A stretch of 64,000 nt of DNA from Leptolyngbyaceae cyanobacterium HOT.MB2.61 (lineage in GTDB: Bacteria; Cyanobacteriota; Cyanobacteriia; Leptolyngbyales; Leptolyngbyaceae), in assembly GCA_023511615.1 (NCBI GenBank), contig JAIMBL010000003.1, forward strand, positions 1 through 64,000, written 5' to 3'. The position numbers and the translations under genes were made by a program. Positions 45,388 to 55,630 of the stretch are shown here, piece by piece. The number at the start of each line of letters is the position of its first letter. Position 1 is the stretch's first letter. The notes under the pieces were generated by a model that had not been told where the DNA came from, did no database searches, and saw only the letters and a program-made list of their open reading frames with translations.

Positions 45388-48300
45388 CTATTTTTGGACA
45401 ATCTGACAGAAGAACTTTTCCAGGGCTCTAACGCAGGTAAGGTCGTTGTAGATTAAATCACTGCGTTCCTGTTGCTTCTGCCGAATTTGAGCCCGGTATT
45501 CAGGATCTAAACCCAGTTTGACAGCGATCGCTACAAAGTCATTCTCACTATTTGCAATCATTTCGGTCATGCCCATGACTTTCAAAATTGCGCAGGCATG
45601 CCGTCCTCGCATGAATTCGCCGGGACAGGTGAGGACGGGTAAGCCGCAGGCGATCGCTTCAAATACGGTATTTCCGCCGCCCCAGCCAAAGTTGTCCAGC
45701 ATCACATCGGAAACACTGTTCAGTCCCCAGAAACCCAACTGGTTCTGACGAGGCACAATTACGCAATAATCATTGCTATTCAATCCTTTTGCAGCAAATG
45801 CCCGCCCTAGTCGCTGGCGAAACTGTTCTGCCAGGTCGCGATCACTGGAGGCGATAAAGGCAAACTGGGCCTGGGGTACCTGATGGGCAATGTCTGCAAA
45901 GATATGGTCGTACTGGGGTAAATACTTGAACAGGGATTGGGAAGAAAGGTAAACAACCGCATCTTGCCGCAGGCCGAAGTCTTTGCGGGTGTGGGGTAGG
46001 GACGGCACTCGCGGGCGAGCATAGCAGAGTCCGGTATTGGGCAACCGAATTAAGGTTTCTGAGTAATGATCCTGGGCGTTTTCTGGCTCCATCAGATCGC
46101 TGGAGAGGTAGTAGTCGATGGTGGGCAGGCCGGATGTAACGGGATGTCCCCAGGCGGTGCATTGGACTGGAGCCAGCCTTAACCCAGCAATTTGGGTCGT
46201 GAGCGGGTCCATGCCAATGTCCGTAAAGATCAAAACGTGTAACTGATCAGCCTCAATCTGGTGACAAACCGCTTCCAGCTCATTGGGAAAGTGGTAGAAG
46301 CGATCGCTATACAACTGAAATTGGCGGGTAATCTGGTCTGCCAGTTGCCCGGTGTGATAACTGTAAATTTCAAACTGCTGCCGATTCATGGGTTTGATCC
46401 AGCCCAGAGCCCACTTCCCGCCGTTGTGATTGCGGAGGTGGGCGGATAGGAAGCCAATGCGGATTTTAGAGCGGGGAGGGGTGGATGGAGAAAGAGCAGT
46501 GCTTTTATTCCCGTCCCATTGGGGGTAATTGGCGGCCATGACCTGATGCACGTATTCTCCATAGCGGCTCTGGAGTTCGCGATCGTTGCGACACTGGTAC
46601 TGGAGGTAAAAGTTTGTACGCCATTGCAACCCTTTGAGGGCCTGTTGTTGATGTTCTGAAGTTTGTAAATCAATATGCTGAATCAGGTTTGTCAGTCCCT
46701 GGGTGAAGCGATCGCGGTAATGCTCAATTTCACTGGTGGTGTTGTATAGCAGTGGCAGGGTGCGCCATTGTTCAAATTCCCAGACGGGATTGTTGGGAAA
46801 CTGAACAGCGGCTTCATGGGCAGCAGCAATGGCGTCCTGAGTATACCCAGCATTTTGAAGGGAGGTGATGCGATAAAGATGGAGAGTCTCGTTCTGGGGA
46901 TAGTACTGAAGAGCCTGCTGGCAAATTTCTGCAGCTAAACGATTCTGGGCTTGAAAGCAGTAGGCATTGGCCAGGTTGATGAATACGGAGTCAGCGATCG
47001 CTCCCAGGTTGGGTTGCAGTTGCACGTAGCGCCTGTATTGAGTGACGGCTTCTGAATAGTCGCCCCGAAACAGGGCCGCATCGGCCAGAAACAGTGACGC
47101 CTGTTCGAGATCGTTTTTTGCTTCGCAGGCAGTCCCTAGTCCTTCTAAAGCATCAGGATTAGCAGGTTTGAGGGAGAGGGCAGCCTGAAAAACAGGGATG
47201 GCTTCATCGGGTTTCCCCTGCTGGTTCAAAACATTCCCCAGACCCACATAGCCACTAACATCATTGGGATTGGCAGCAATTTCCTGGCGATAGATCATCT
47301 CGGCTTGAGCCAGCTCTCCGGATTGAACGAGGCATTGTCCCAGACACTCATAGGCAGGCAGGCTAGTAGGGTCAGTTTGAATGGCGGTTCGATAGGTTTG
47401 AATGGCCTGCTGCAACTCTCCCATCTTTTCAAATAGCATTCCCAATTCAATCGAAATCTCAGCTTGAAAATGATTCAGCTTCAATGCCTGGGAAAGCATC
47501 TCTAATGCTTCTGGATACCGCTCAATTTCGGAATAGAGAGTCCCCAGATTGAATAAAGCATCAACATCCTGGGGATTGAGTGATAACACTTCTCGATACT
47601 TTTGTTCCGCTTTCAGCAATGGTTCCCTGACCCAGTTCACAATTTGGGGATACTGTCTATATTCCTTCAGGTGAATGGATTCGTATTGGGCTATTGCTTC
47701 CGCAGCTTGATTTTTAAGTTGCTGAATGGTTTGCTGGATCGTTTGCAATCTGTCTTCAGGTGCAGATGAATTGGCAACAAGTTTTTCTTGTACAACCTGA
47801 CGATAAAAAGTTTCCAGAGCATCAACGCAAGTTTTGTCTTCAAACAGCCGAGAATGGTGCTGCTGTATTTTCTGACGAATGCTTGTTCGATAGTCCGGGT
47901 CTAAACCTAACCGGACGGCGATCGCGACAAACTCTGCTTCATTCGTGGCAATGGTTTCAGTGATGCCCATCGTTTTCAAAATCCCGCAGGCGTGATGCCC
48001 CCGCATAAATTCACCGGGACAGGTCACGACTGGTAGACCACAGGCGATCGCGTCAAATACGGTATTGCCACCACTCCAGCCAAAGGTATCAAGCAGTACG
48101 TCAGAAACAGAATTCAATCCCCAAAAGCCCAGTTGATCCTGACGGGGAATCATCACACAGAAGTCTTCGCTATTCAGGCCAACGGTAGCAAATGCCTGTT
48201 TGAGACGTTGTTGAAATTGCTCCGTTACTTGAGGACTGTTCTGACTTACCAGAAAAGCAAATTGCGCCTGGGGAATCTGACGGGCTATCTCTGCAAAAAC

Positions 48301-50880
48301 AAAGTCGTACTGTGGCAGGTATTTGAACAGGGATTGGCTGGAGAGATAAACAATGGCATCGTTTCGCAACCCAAAATCCTCGCGGGTGTGGGGCAGGGGA
48401 GGAATATCGGGTTGGGCATAGCAAAGCCCCGTATTGGGCAATGGAATCAGAGTTTCGCAGTAGTGTTCCTGAGCATGGTTGGGTTCCATCTGCTCACTGG
48501 ACAGGTAGTAATCTATGGTTGGAAGTCCTGTTGTGATGGGATGGCCCCAACCGCTGCACTGGACAGGCGCTAAGCGTAAGGCGGCCATCTGGGTGGTAAG
48601 TGGCTCCATGCCCACATCTGCATATACCAGAATGTGCAGGTTATCGGCACGAATTTGCTGGCATACCGCCTCTAAGTTTTTGGGAATGTGGTAGAAGCGA
48701 TCGCTATCCAGGCTGAACTGGCGAGTAACGGAGTCCGCCACTTCCCCAGTATGGTAGGTGTAAATTTCAAACTGCTGGCGATCGCTGTGTCGCAGCCAGC
48801 CAGCGGTCATTCTGGCAACTACGTGTTCACGAAAGAAACTGGAAACATAACCAACGCGAATTTTGCCATTCCCTTCCAAATCAGGCATGGGGAGTGGTTG
48901 TACCCAGTGGGGATAGTTTGCCGCCATGACTCGATGGACATGCTCTCCATACTGGATCTGGAGTAACTTATCGTTGCGGCACTGGTATTGCACATAAAAA
49001 TTCGTTCGCCACCAGGTTCCCATCAATGCCTGCCAGGTCGCTGTGGGAGTTTCTAAGCGAGTGTTTTGGACGAGTTCAGCCAATCCCTGCGTAAACCGTT
49101 CTCGATAGTAATCAATTTCAGCAGATGAGGTGTAGAGAATGGGAAAGGTGCGCCACTGCTCAAATTGCCAGGCCGGAGCGGTGGGAAACTGGAGGGCGGC
49201 TTCCTGAGCAGCAGTGATCGCGGCCTGGGTGTAGCCACTATCCTGCAAACTAATAATTCGAGCAATGTGCAGCAACTCGTTGTTGGGATGGTGCTCGATT
49301 GCTCGCTGATAAATTTCGACGGCTGCACTGTCCTGCCCTGCTCTCCGGCAGGCTTCTGCCAGATTGAGGTAGGTTTGGGCAGCAATGGTTTCTGGGTGGG
49401 GATGCTGTTCCAGATAATAGTTGTACTGCTGAATCGCTTCCGCAAAATTCTTCCGATACAGGGCCGCTTCTGCACAATAAAAGCTGGCCTGCCAGGATTC
49501 TCCTTTTGCCATCAATGCCGTTCCCATCCCCTGGAGGGCATCGGGATGGGTGGCCTGAAGAGAAAGGGCTTTTTGATAGGCAGCGATCGCCCGATCAAAC
49601 TGCTGTTGCTTGATGAAACAATTGCCTAAACCAAGCTGACTGTTAATGTTGTCTGGGTTTGCAGCGACCGCCTGCTGGTAGATCGCTTCTGCCTGTGCAA
49701 CCTCTCCCAGTTGAATGAGCAGTTTACCCAAATGCTCATAGGCTGGAATAAAGGTAGGGTCGAGTTCAATCGCTTTCTGGTAATGCTGGATGGCCTGGGC
49801 GTAGTTGTGCAACTTCTCATAAACTCGCCCCAGTTCACCATAAATGACGGCCTGCGATTCGTTGAGCTTAAGCGCCTGAAACAACATTTCCAGGGCTTTT
49901 TCATACTGCTCCTGTTCAGCATAAAGGGTTCCCAGGCTGTAGTAAGCCTCAAGATCTGAGGGATTCCAGCGCAGCACTTCGTGATATTTCGCCTTTGCCT
50001 GGAGCAATGGTTTCTTGACCCAGTTCACAATTTCTGGATACTGCCCGTACTTTTGCAAGTAGGTGGAGTTGTAATGGGCGATCGCCACCGCTGCTTCGAC
50101 TTTCAGACGGTGAATCAGTTGTTGCCTTTCCTGTATTTCCAGCGCTTGCATCGCTTGCAGAAAGGACTTCTGCCGTGCCTGTTTCAGGATTTCTGAGGGA
50201 TAGGATTCTGGGCAATGATTGTCCCAACTCAAAACCTGCAACCCATTCCAGAACGTCGAGTGAGCAAAGCTTTGCGTCGGTAAATCTAACAGCAATTTGC
50301 ACTGGGGATGGGCACTCATGAAATCCCAGATGGCCTGTTGAGTGGCTTCTGAGTTGCGGTTGGCACAAACAATCAAAGCTTGCTCAGATAGAAAGGGTTT
50401 GACGAGGAGCAAACCCAGCAATTGCGATCGATAATCGGAGGCAGCGTCGTAGAAGTACAGCCCGATGGGTTTTCGGTCCTCCACCGTAGCCAAGTCGCGA
50501 AAGAACTCTTCAAAACTTTGCAGGCAAAACAGCACCTGCTCATCAATCCCAAACTGGGTCAAATGGTCACTCAATTGCACCAGGTTAGTTTCAAATGGGT
50601 CAAACTCAGAAAAATTATCAACTGCATAGGCCAACTTTTCTGGATGGTTGAGCAAGGCACCAATCAGACTGGCGCCCTGAAAACAGCCCACTTCACAGTA
50701 CACTTCTTCCGGCTCCAGGCAGTCCACTGCAAAGTTGAGCAACTGCAACAGGCTAGGGGTTGCCATGCCATTCACTTGTTCTAGTACGGCTGCAAACTGC
50801 TCGTTCCTGGGCGTGATGGATTCCAGCCCCCAGTTTTCGTAGAGGCCAGGCAGATGGGCGCTAAACCGTTGATAATCCAT
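45388..50880 (-). CDS. Giant protein: methyltransferase-like domain plus two tandem TPR/O-GlcNAc-transferase (GT41) modules
   Basis: This 1830-aa protein has five regions. Residues about 1-240 resemble a class I methyltransferase of the Methyltransf_24 type (PEEVYCEVGCFQGASLIGAL; IGLYFYDAASDYRSQLLGLL). Residues about 255-640 hold TPRs (LEAYYSLGTLYAEQEQYEKA; AQAIQHYQKAIELDPTFIPA). About 665-1040 is a SPINDLY/OGT-like GT41 domain (IRVGYVSSFFREHVV; GHPITTGLPTIDYYLSSEQ; GGNTVFDAIACGLPVVTCPG). Then a second TPR block (about 1055-1430) and a second GT41 domain (about 1465-1830) repeat the same order. The two modules are about 797 residues apart and strongly similar, so this is an internal tandem duplication. 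It would glycosylate proteins or glycans in the cytoplasm; the target is unknown. Confidence 0.85.
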   Translation of the reverse strand: MDYQRFSAHLPGLYENWGLESITPRNEQFAAVLEQVNGMATPSLLQLLNFAVDCLEPEEVYCEVGCFQGASLIGALLNHPEKLAYAVDNFSEFDPFETNLVQLSDHLTQFGIDEQVLFCLQSFEEFFRDLATVEDRKPIGLYFYDAASDYRSQLLGLLLVKPFLSEQALIVCANRNSEATQQAIWDFMSAHPQCKLLLDLPTQSFAHSTFWNGLQVLSWDNHCPESYPSEILKQARQKSFLQAMQALEIQERQQLIHRLKVEAAVAIAHYNSTYLQKYGQYPEIVNWVKKPLLQAKAKYHEVLRWNPSDLEAYYSLGTLYAEQEQYEKALEMLFQALKLNESQAVIYGELGRVYEKLHNYAQAIQHYQKAIELDPTFIPAYEHLGKLLIQLGEVAQAEAIYQQAVAANPDNINSQLGLGNCFIKQQQFDRAIAAYQKALSLQATHPDALQGMGTALMAKGESWQASFYCAEAALYRKNFAEAIQQYNYYLEQHPHPETIAAQTYLNLAEACRRAGQDSAAVEIYQRAIEHHPNNELLHIARIISLQDSGYTQAAITAAQEAALQFPTAPAWQFEQWRTFPILYTSSAEIDYYRERFTQGLAELVQNTRLETPTATWQALMGTWWRTNFYVQYQCRNDKLLQIQYGEHVHRVMAANYPHWVQPLPMPDLEGNGKIRVGYVSSFFREHVVARMTAGWLRHSDRQQFEIYTYHTGEVADSVTRQFSLDSDRFYHIPKNLEAVCQQIRADNLHILVYADVGMEPLTTQMAALRLAPVQCSGWGHPITTGLPTIDYYLSSEQMEPNHAQEHYCETLIPLPNTGLCYAQPDIPPLPHTREDFGLRNDAIVYLSSQSLFKYLPQYDFVFAEIARQIPQAQFAFLVSQNSPQVTEQFQQRLKQAFATVGLNSEDFCVMIPRQDQLGFWGLNSVSDVLLDTFGWSGGNTVFDAIACGLPVVTCPGEFMRGHHACGILKTMGITETIATNEAEFVAIAVRLGLDPDYRTSIRQKIQQHHSRLFEDKTCVDALETFYRQVVQEKLVANSSAPEDRLQTIQQTIQQLKNQAAEAIAQYESIHLKEYRQYPQIVNWVREPLLKAEQKYREVLSLNPQDVDALFNLGTLYSEIERYPEALEMLSQALKLNHFQAEISIELGMLFEKMGELQQAIQTYRTAIQTDPTSLPAYECLGQCLVQSGELAQAEMIYRQEIAANPNDVSGYVGLGNVLNQQGKPDEAIPVFQAALSLKPANPDALEGLGTACEAKNDLEQASLFLADAALFRGDYSEAVTQYRRYVQLQPNLGAIADSVFINLANAYCFQAQNRLAAEICQQALQYYPQNETLHLYRITSLQNAGYTQDAIAAAHEAAVQFPNNPVWEFEQWRTLPLLYNTTSEIEHYRDRFTQGLTNLIQHIDLQTSEHQQQALKGLQWRTNFYLQYQCRNDRELQSRYGEYVHQVMAANYPQWDGNKSTALSPSTPPRSKIRIGFLSAHLRNHNGGKWALGWIKPMNRQQFEIYSYHTGQLADQITRQFQLYSDRFYHFPNELEAVCHQIEADQLHVLIFTDIGMDPLTTQIAGLRLAPVQCTAWGHPVTSGLPTIDYYLSSDLMEPENAQDHYSETLIRLPNTGLCYARPRVPSLPHTRKDFGLRQDAVVYLSSQSLFKYLPQYDHIFADIAHQVPQAQFAFIASSDRDLAEQFRQRLGRAFAAKGLNSNDYCVIVPRQNQLGFWGLNSVSDVMLDNFGWGGGNTVFEAIACGLPVLTCPGEFMRGRHACAILKVMGMTEMIANSENDFVAIAVKLGLDPEYRAQIRQKQQERSDLIYNDLTCVRALEKFFCQIVQK

Positions 50881-51110
50881 GGTGAAACTGAAGCGAGATA
50901 GGGCTTAAAGCTTTGGATAGTTCTTTAGTGGTCCTTAATAGGGTACCCGCTATCTTTTGCAGCAAGTCATGGGGCCACGGAGTCAGTATTCAGACTCCCG
51001 TGGTTAGGACCAGGCGCAGGGGTGGAACCCCCGGCTGGGGGCTTCGCCCCCACTCCCTCTCTCATTTCACCAGACTCTCAGGAGAGCCTTTGCCTGTTTG
51101 ATCAAAGCAG
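50881..51110. repeat. Spacer with family B repeat fragment and palindrome CTCTCAGGAGAG
   Basis: Between the giant glycosyltransferase gene and chlH, both on the minus strand, about 51012-51065 carries the G/C-rich repeat core (AGGGGTGGAACCCCC, GGGGGCTTCGCCCCC, ACTCCCTCTCT). The ACTCCCTCTCT part recurs at 55-65. A perfect 12-bp palindrome CTCTCAGGAGAG follows near 51071; the same palindrome occurs at 14014-14025. These may help terminate chlH transcripts. Confidence 0.5.
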
Positions 51111-54100
51111 CTAATCAATCCCCTCGATCCGGTCTTCCACTTCCTGGTAGAGCTGGCGCAGACGTTCTAGGTTTTCTTCGCTGGTTTCCCAGTAGCCGCG
51201 ACCGTTTGCTTCCAGCAGGGTCGTCACCATTTTGCGGAAGGAATTGGGGTTCATATTAATCAACCGCTTGCACATCTCTGGATCTTTGAAAAAAGTGGTA
51301 TTCGTATCTTCATAGACCCAGTTATCAACGGCTCCGGCAGTTGCCGACCAACCCATCGTGTTCACCAACCGCTTTGACAGTTCGCGCACGCCTTCGTAGC
51401 CGTGGCTCAACATACCCTCATACCACTTGGGGTTTAGCAGCTTAGTGCGAGCATCCAGACGCACAGTTTCTGACAGGGTACGAATTTGAGCGTTAGCGGT
51501 GGTGGTGTCTGCCATATAGGAGTTGGGCATTTTGCCGTCATCTCGCAGGCGCGCCACAATTTTGGTTGGGTCAGAGTCGTAGTAGTGGGAGACGTCGGTG
51601 AGGGAAATCTCTGAGGAGTCGAGATTCTGGAAGGTAACTTCCGCCGTCTTCAGAGCGGACTCAAACAGTTCACGGCTCTGCTCCATCGTACCGGGATTAT
51701 CGGACGAGAAAGCAAAGGATTTCCGCGCCAGGTACATATCCTGAAGTTCTGACTCCTGCTCCCAGGTGCCGTTTTCCACGGCCAGGTTGATATTGCTGGA
51801 GTAAGAACCAGAGGCATTGGAAAAGACGCGGGTAGCAGCCTGACGCAGTTCAATACCCAGGTCTTTTGCCTGTTGCAGGGCATGCTTGCGAACGAAGTTC
51901 ATTTCCAGGGGTTCATCCGCTTCAGCAGCCATTTTGATGGCGCGATCAAGCAAACTCATCTGGTTAATGAACAGATCGCGGAAGACGCCAGAACAGTTGA
52001 CGACCACATCAATCCGAGGGCGGCTCAGTTCTTCCAGGGGAATCAACTCTAATTTGTTGACGCGCCCCAGGGAGTCGGGCAGGGGGCGAACACCCACCAT
52101 CCAGAGAATTTGAGCCAGGGATTCACCGTAGGTTTTGATGTTGTCGGTGCCCCAGAGAACGGAAGCAATGGTTTCGGGATATTTCCCGCCATTTTCAGCA
52201 CACTGGCGAGCCAGGAGGCGATCGACCACTACTTTGGCTGACTTCACTGCTGCTGCCGTAGGAATTGCCTGGGGATCAAGGGCATGGATGTTTTTACCTG
52301 TAGGTAGCACATCCGGATTGCGGATGGGATCACCGCCGGGGCCAGGAAGGATGTACTGGCCATCCAACGCCAGAAGTAAAGCACCCAACTCGTTATCGGC
52401 AACAACCTGCTTAAGGCAGAATTGCAGATACTCAAACAGGGGGTTTAGTGCTTCGGTGTCTACGTTGGTGTAGCCTGCATTGTGCAGGGATTCGACCCAG
52501 GGTTCTTTCTTGCTACCCAGGCTGAAGAGGTTGGTCAGCATGGAGATTTTAGAGACACGCCCCTCTTCGTCTACTTGACTCTGAACCATTGCAGTAACGG
52601 CAGCACGAACGGCCTGGTTAATATCATTCAGTAGTTGAACATCATCCAGGATGCCACGATCGCTCCTTTCATACACCTCGTCAATGTTCCGCCCGATGCT
52701 GTTGGCGATAATCCGTTGCAGGCTGAGGATGCCTTCTTCCTCCCGATCCAGTCCGGCGATGTTAACCAGGGTGGCGATCGCCTCCTCGGCGCTGGGTGGC
52801 TTTCCAATCACATGCAACCCACAGGGCAACAGACGCGATTCAATCTCCATCAGCTTAATGTAAACTTTGCCAACGATCGTGTCTCGCTCCTCCGGGGTCA
52901 TATCCTTTGCGTCTTTCTCCGGCAGGTCGATGTCCTTATCCAGGTTCACCATCCGGCACTTGTCCATGATGGTGTTGGTAATCGACTCACCCCGTCCGGT
53001 GTCTTTCAGGGTCTGGTAAGAAGCAATCAGTTCGCTCAGTTCCTTCAAGCCCTTGTAAAGTCCAGCATTTTCAGCCGGCGGCGTGAGGTAGCTGATGGTT
53101 TCGGCGTAGGAGCGGCGCTTGGCGATCGTCGCCTCACTGGGATTATTGGCAGCGTAATAGTAGAGGTTGGGGATGGTGCCAATCAGACTGTCGGGGAAGC
53201 ACTCATCGGACATGCCAATCTGCTTACCGGGCATAAATTCCAGCGAACCGTGGGTGCCAAAATGGAGCACCGCATCGGCTTTCCAGATTTTCTCCAGGTA
53301 GGTGTAGTACGCTGCAAAACCGTGATGGGGGCTGGCAGAGCGGGAGAACAGCAACCGCATCGGATCGCCTTCGTAACCAAAGGTGGGCTGCACCCCAATG
53401 AAGATATTGCCAAAGGATTTTCCGTAGACCAGCAAGTTTTGCCCATCGGTATTGAGGTGTCCGGGGGGTTCTCCCCAGGAGGGAATCAACCGCTCGTAAT
53501 AAGGGGTCAGTTGCTCGTATTCCTGCACTGACATGCGGTAGGCAATATTGAGTTCGGGGCTGTTGTACTGCGCCCGTGCATCATGCAGCACCTCCAGCAT
53601 GAGCTGTTCAGGAGACTCTGGCAGACCCTGGACGTCGTAACCGTTCAACTTCAGGGCTTCCATCACTTTGTAAATGGAACCAAACACGTCCAGGTAGGCC
53701 GCAGTTCCGACATTTCCCTTGTCCGGCGGAAAGCTAAAAACAGTAATCGCAACGCGTTTATAAAGCTTGGGTTTGCGGCGCAGGTTGGCCCACTTCAGGG
53801 CCCGCTGGGCGATCGCTTCCACCCGGTCTTGCAGAGCGATTGCTTTCCCCGTTGCCCCATCCCGACCTGACAAAATAATTGGTTCAATCCCACCATCCAG
53901 TTCTGGCAAAGCAATTTGCAGCGCCACCTGAATCGGATGGAGCCCCAGTTCGCTATCTTGCCATTCTTCGGTAGTCTGGAATACCAGGGGTAACGCCACC
54001 ATATAGGGGCGGTTAAGCCGCTTGAGGGCTTCGATCGCCTTGGGGTGATCCTGCCGGGCCGGACCGCCTACCAGGGCAAACCCGGTCAGGGAAACAACCA

Positions 54101-55100
54101 CATCGACGATGGGTTTCTCAGCTTTGGAAAGCGGGTCGTAGAAGAATGCGTCTACAGGTTTAGAGAAGTCTAAACCACCCGCAAAAACAGGAATCACCCG
54201 TGCCCCCATAGCTTCCAGTTCAGACACCATTGCCACGTAGTGGGCATCGTCCCCTGTGACCAGGTGCGTCCGCTGCAAGACCAGACCAACCGTAGGAGCC
54301 AGGGGATCTTTCATATCGGCAGAAATATCCCGCCGGGAGTTGAACCAGTTCAGGTATTCCTTAATGTCTTCATACATGCAGGGAGCCAGCGGATGCCAGA
54401 TTCCCATATCGGGATAGGTGACGGGTTCCCGATATTGCAGGGGTGAGCTGCCATTCGCCCCTACGACGTACTTATCGGCCAGCATCAGCAAAAAGTTCTC
54501 CAGGTTTTCCTGGTTTCCCCCCAGCCAGTACTGGAAACTGAGCATGAAATTACGAGCATCCTGCGCTTTGTCCATCGGCAGGTACTTCAACACCTGGGGC
54601 AACGTCCGCAGCAACTTCAGCATGGCATCCTGGAAGCCTGCCCCAGAGCTCTCCTTGCGCTTTTTCATGAACTGGGAAATCACGCTTTTGGATTGCCCGA
54701 TTTGAGCTAAAGAGAAACTACCCATTTTGTTCAGGCGCATGACCTGGGGCATGGAGGGGAAAACTACGGCCACATCCAGGCGATCGCGGTACGGCTCCAC
54801 CGCTGCCACCAGCTTATCCGCCAGGTCTTCCAGGAAAATGAGTGATGCGATGAAGATGTTTGCCTCAGAAACATCCCGTTTGAAGTCTTCGTAGTTCTGG
54901 TGATCGCGGAGTTCCTCGATTAAGTATCCACTGATTTCAACAGCCAGATGAGGGTGGTTCTGGTTGATGGAGCGAACCGCTGCTGAAAGGGAACTTTGAT
55001 ACTGAGGCTCCAGCACAACGTAGACCACCTTGATCAGAGAGCGCCCGCGCAAGTCATCTGGGGCGATATGTCTGACCGTGGGCTTAACGTGTGTGAACAT
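51111..55100 (-). CDS. chlH: Magnesium chelatase subunit H
   Basis: ChlH is the large porphyrin-binding subunit that inserts Mg2+ into protoporphyrin IX together with ChlI and ChlD, the first committed step of chlorophyll synthesis. The 1329-aa length is that of cyanobacterial ChlH. The N-terminal domain (about 1-180) opens with [20 protein letters not shown]. The CobN/Mg-chelatase domain follows to the end, with [20 protein letters not shown], the [15 protein letters not shown] region, [20 protein letters not shown] and VEDRIEGID at the C-terminus. It starts at the ATG at 55100. A MITE-like inverted repeat lies about 370 bp upstream. No chlI or chlD is nearby, as is usual in cyanobacteria. 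Confidence 0.97.
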   Translation of the reverse strand: MFTHVKPTVRHIAPDDLRGRSLIKVVYVVLEPQYQSSLSAAVRSINQNHPHLAVEISGYLIEELRDHQNYEDFKRDVSEANIFIASLIFLEDLADKLVAAVEPYRDRLDVAVVFPSMPQVMRLNKMGSFSLAQIGQSKSVISQFMKKRKESSGAGFQDAMLKLLRTLPQVLKYLPMDKAQDARNFMLSFQYWLGGNQENLENFLLMLADKYVVGANGSSPLQYREPVTYPDMGIWHPLAPCMYEDIKEYLNWFNSRRDISADMKDPLAPTVGLVLQRTHLVTGDDAHYVAMVSELEAMGARVIPVFAGGLDFSKPVDAFFYDPLSKAEKPIVDVVVSLTGFALVGGPARQDHPKAIEALKRLNRPYMVALPLVFQTTEEWQDSELGLHPIQVALQIALPELDGGIEPIILSGRDGATGKAIALQDRVEAIAQRALKWANLRRKPKLYKRVAITVFSFPPDKGNVGTAAYLDVFGSIYKVMEALKLNGYDVQGLPESPEQLMLEVLHDARAQYNSPELNIAYRMSVQEYEQLTPYYERLIPSWGEPPGHLNTDGQNLLVYGKSFGNIFIGVQPTFGYEGDPMRLLFSRSASPHHGFAAYYTYLEKIWKADAVLHFGTHGSLEFMPGKQIGMSDECFPDSLIGTIPNLYYYAANNPSEATIAKRRSYAETISYLTPPAENAGLYKGLKELSELIASYQTLKDTGRGESITNTIMDKCRMVNLDKDIDLPEKDAKDMTPEERDTIVGKVYIKLMEIESRLLPCGLHVIGKPPSAEEAIATLVNIAGLDREEEGILSLQRIIANSIGRNIDEVYERSDRGILDDVQLLNDINQAVRAAVTAMVQSQVDEEGRVSKISMLTNLFSLGSKKEPWVESLHNAGYTNVDTEALNPLFEYLQFCLKQVVADNELGALLLALDGQYILPGPGGDPIRNPDVLPTGKNIHALDPQAIPTAAAVKSAKVVVDRLLARQCAENGGKYPETIASVLWGTDNIKTYGESLAQILWMVGVRPLPDSLGRVNKLELIPLEELSRPRIDVVVNCSGVFRDLFINQMSLLDRAIKMAAEADEPLEMNFVRKHALQQAKDLGIELRQAATRVFSNASGSYSSNINLAVENGTWEQESELQDMYLARKSFAFSSDNPGTMEQSRELFESALKTAEVTFQNLDSSEISLTDVSHYYDSDPTKIVARLRDDGKMPNSYMADTTTANAQIRTLSETVRLDARTKLLNPKWYEGMLSHGYEGVRELSKRLVNTMGWSATAGAVDNWVYEDTNTTFFKDPEMCKRLINMNPNSFRKMVTTLLEANGRGYWETSEENLERLRQLYQEVEDRIEGID

Positions 55101-55468
55101 GCGGCAATGGCTCCTTCTCTGTGAATCGGCGATCGGGCTGTCGCAGGTTAAGACTTATGGATTGCAATCATTAGTTCAATTGCGAATGAGTAAAGCAAAA
55201 TCACAAATGACAAATCATCCTTGACAAATCACTACATCTAGAAACTGACAGCTACCAGCCCATGAATGTTTTTATCAGAAAAGCGGCACCAGATGGGCAT
55301 TTCAGCCGCTATCCGACACAATTTGATAAAAATATCTGAAGATTCGTTTGCAAAAGTTAGCAAACTCTTGAGTATTTACTCAAGGCTATCTTTCCAAAAA
55401 GATATTCTTATGATTCAACGCCCTTGCTTGTATCAATGCTTAAACCCCCAGGTTTTGGCAAATAGGTA

Positions 55469-55572
55469 ATACCAATTCTTCAAATTAGGGCTACAGATGA
55501 ACAGACTGGAACTCTTTTAGGGTTCAGTGCTTGTCAACCCAAAATCGCAAATCCAAAATTGAGAATTGGTAT
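55469..55572. repeat. MITE-like element with ATACCAATTCT terminal inverted repeats (family C)
   Basis: ATACCAATTCTTCAA (55469-55483) and TTGAGAATTGGTAT (55559-55572) are nearly perfect inverted repeats, 104 bp apart end to end. The interior has no open frame. It lies between gltS and chlH, in the 530-bp spacer 55101-55630, upstream of the chlH start. The rest of that spacer shows no gene. Confidence 0.65.
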
Positions 55573-55630
55573 AAGTCCGTTAAGAACCTTGACCAAACCT
55601 CGGAGGTTTTAATTCAGAGGTTCACTCCTT

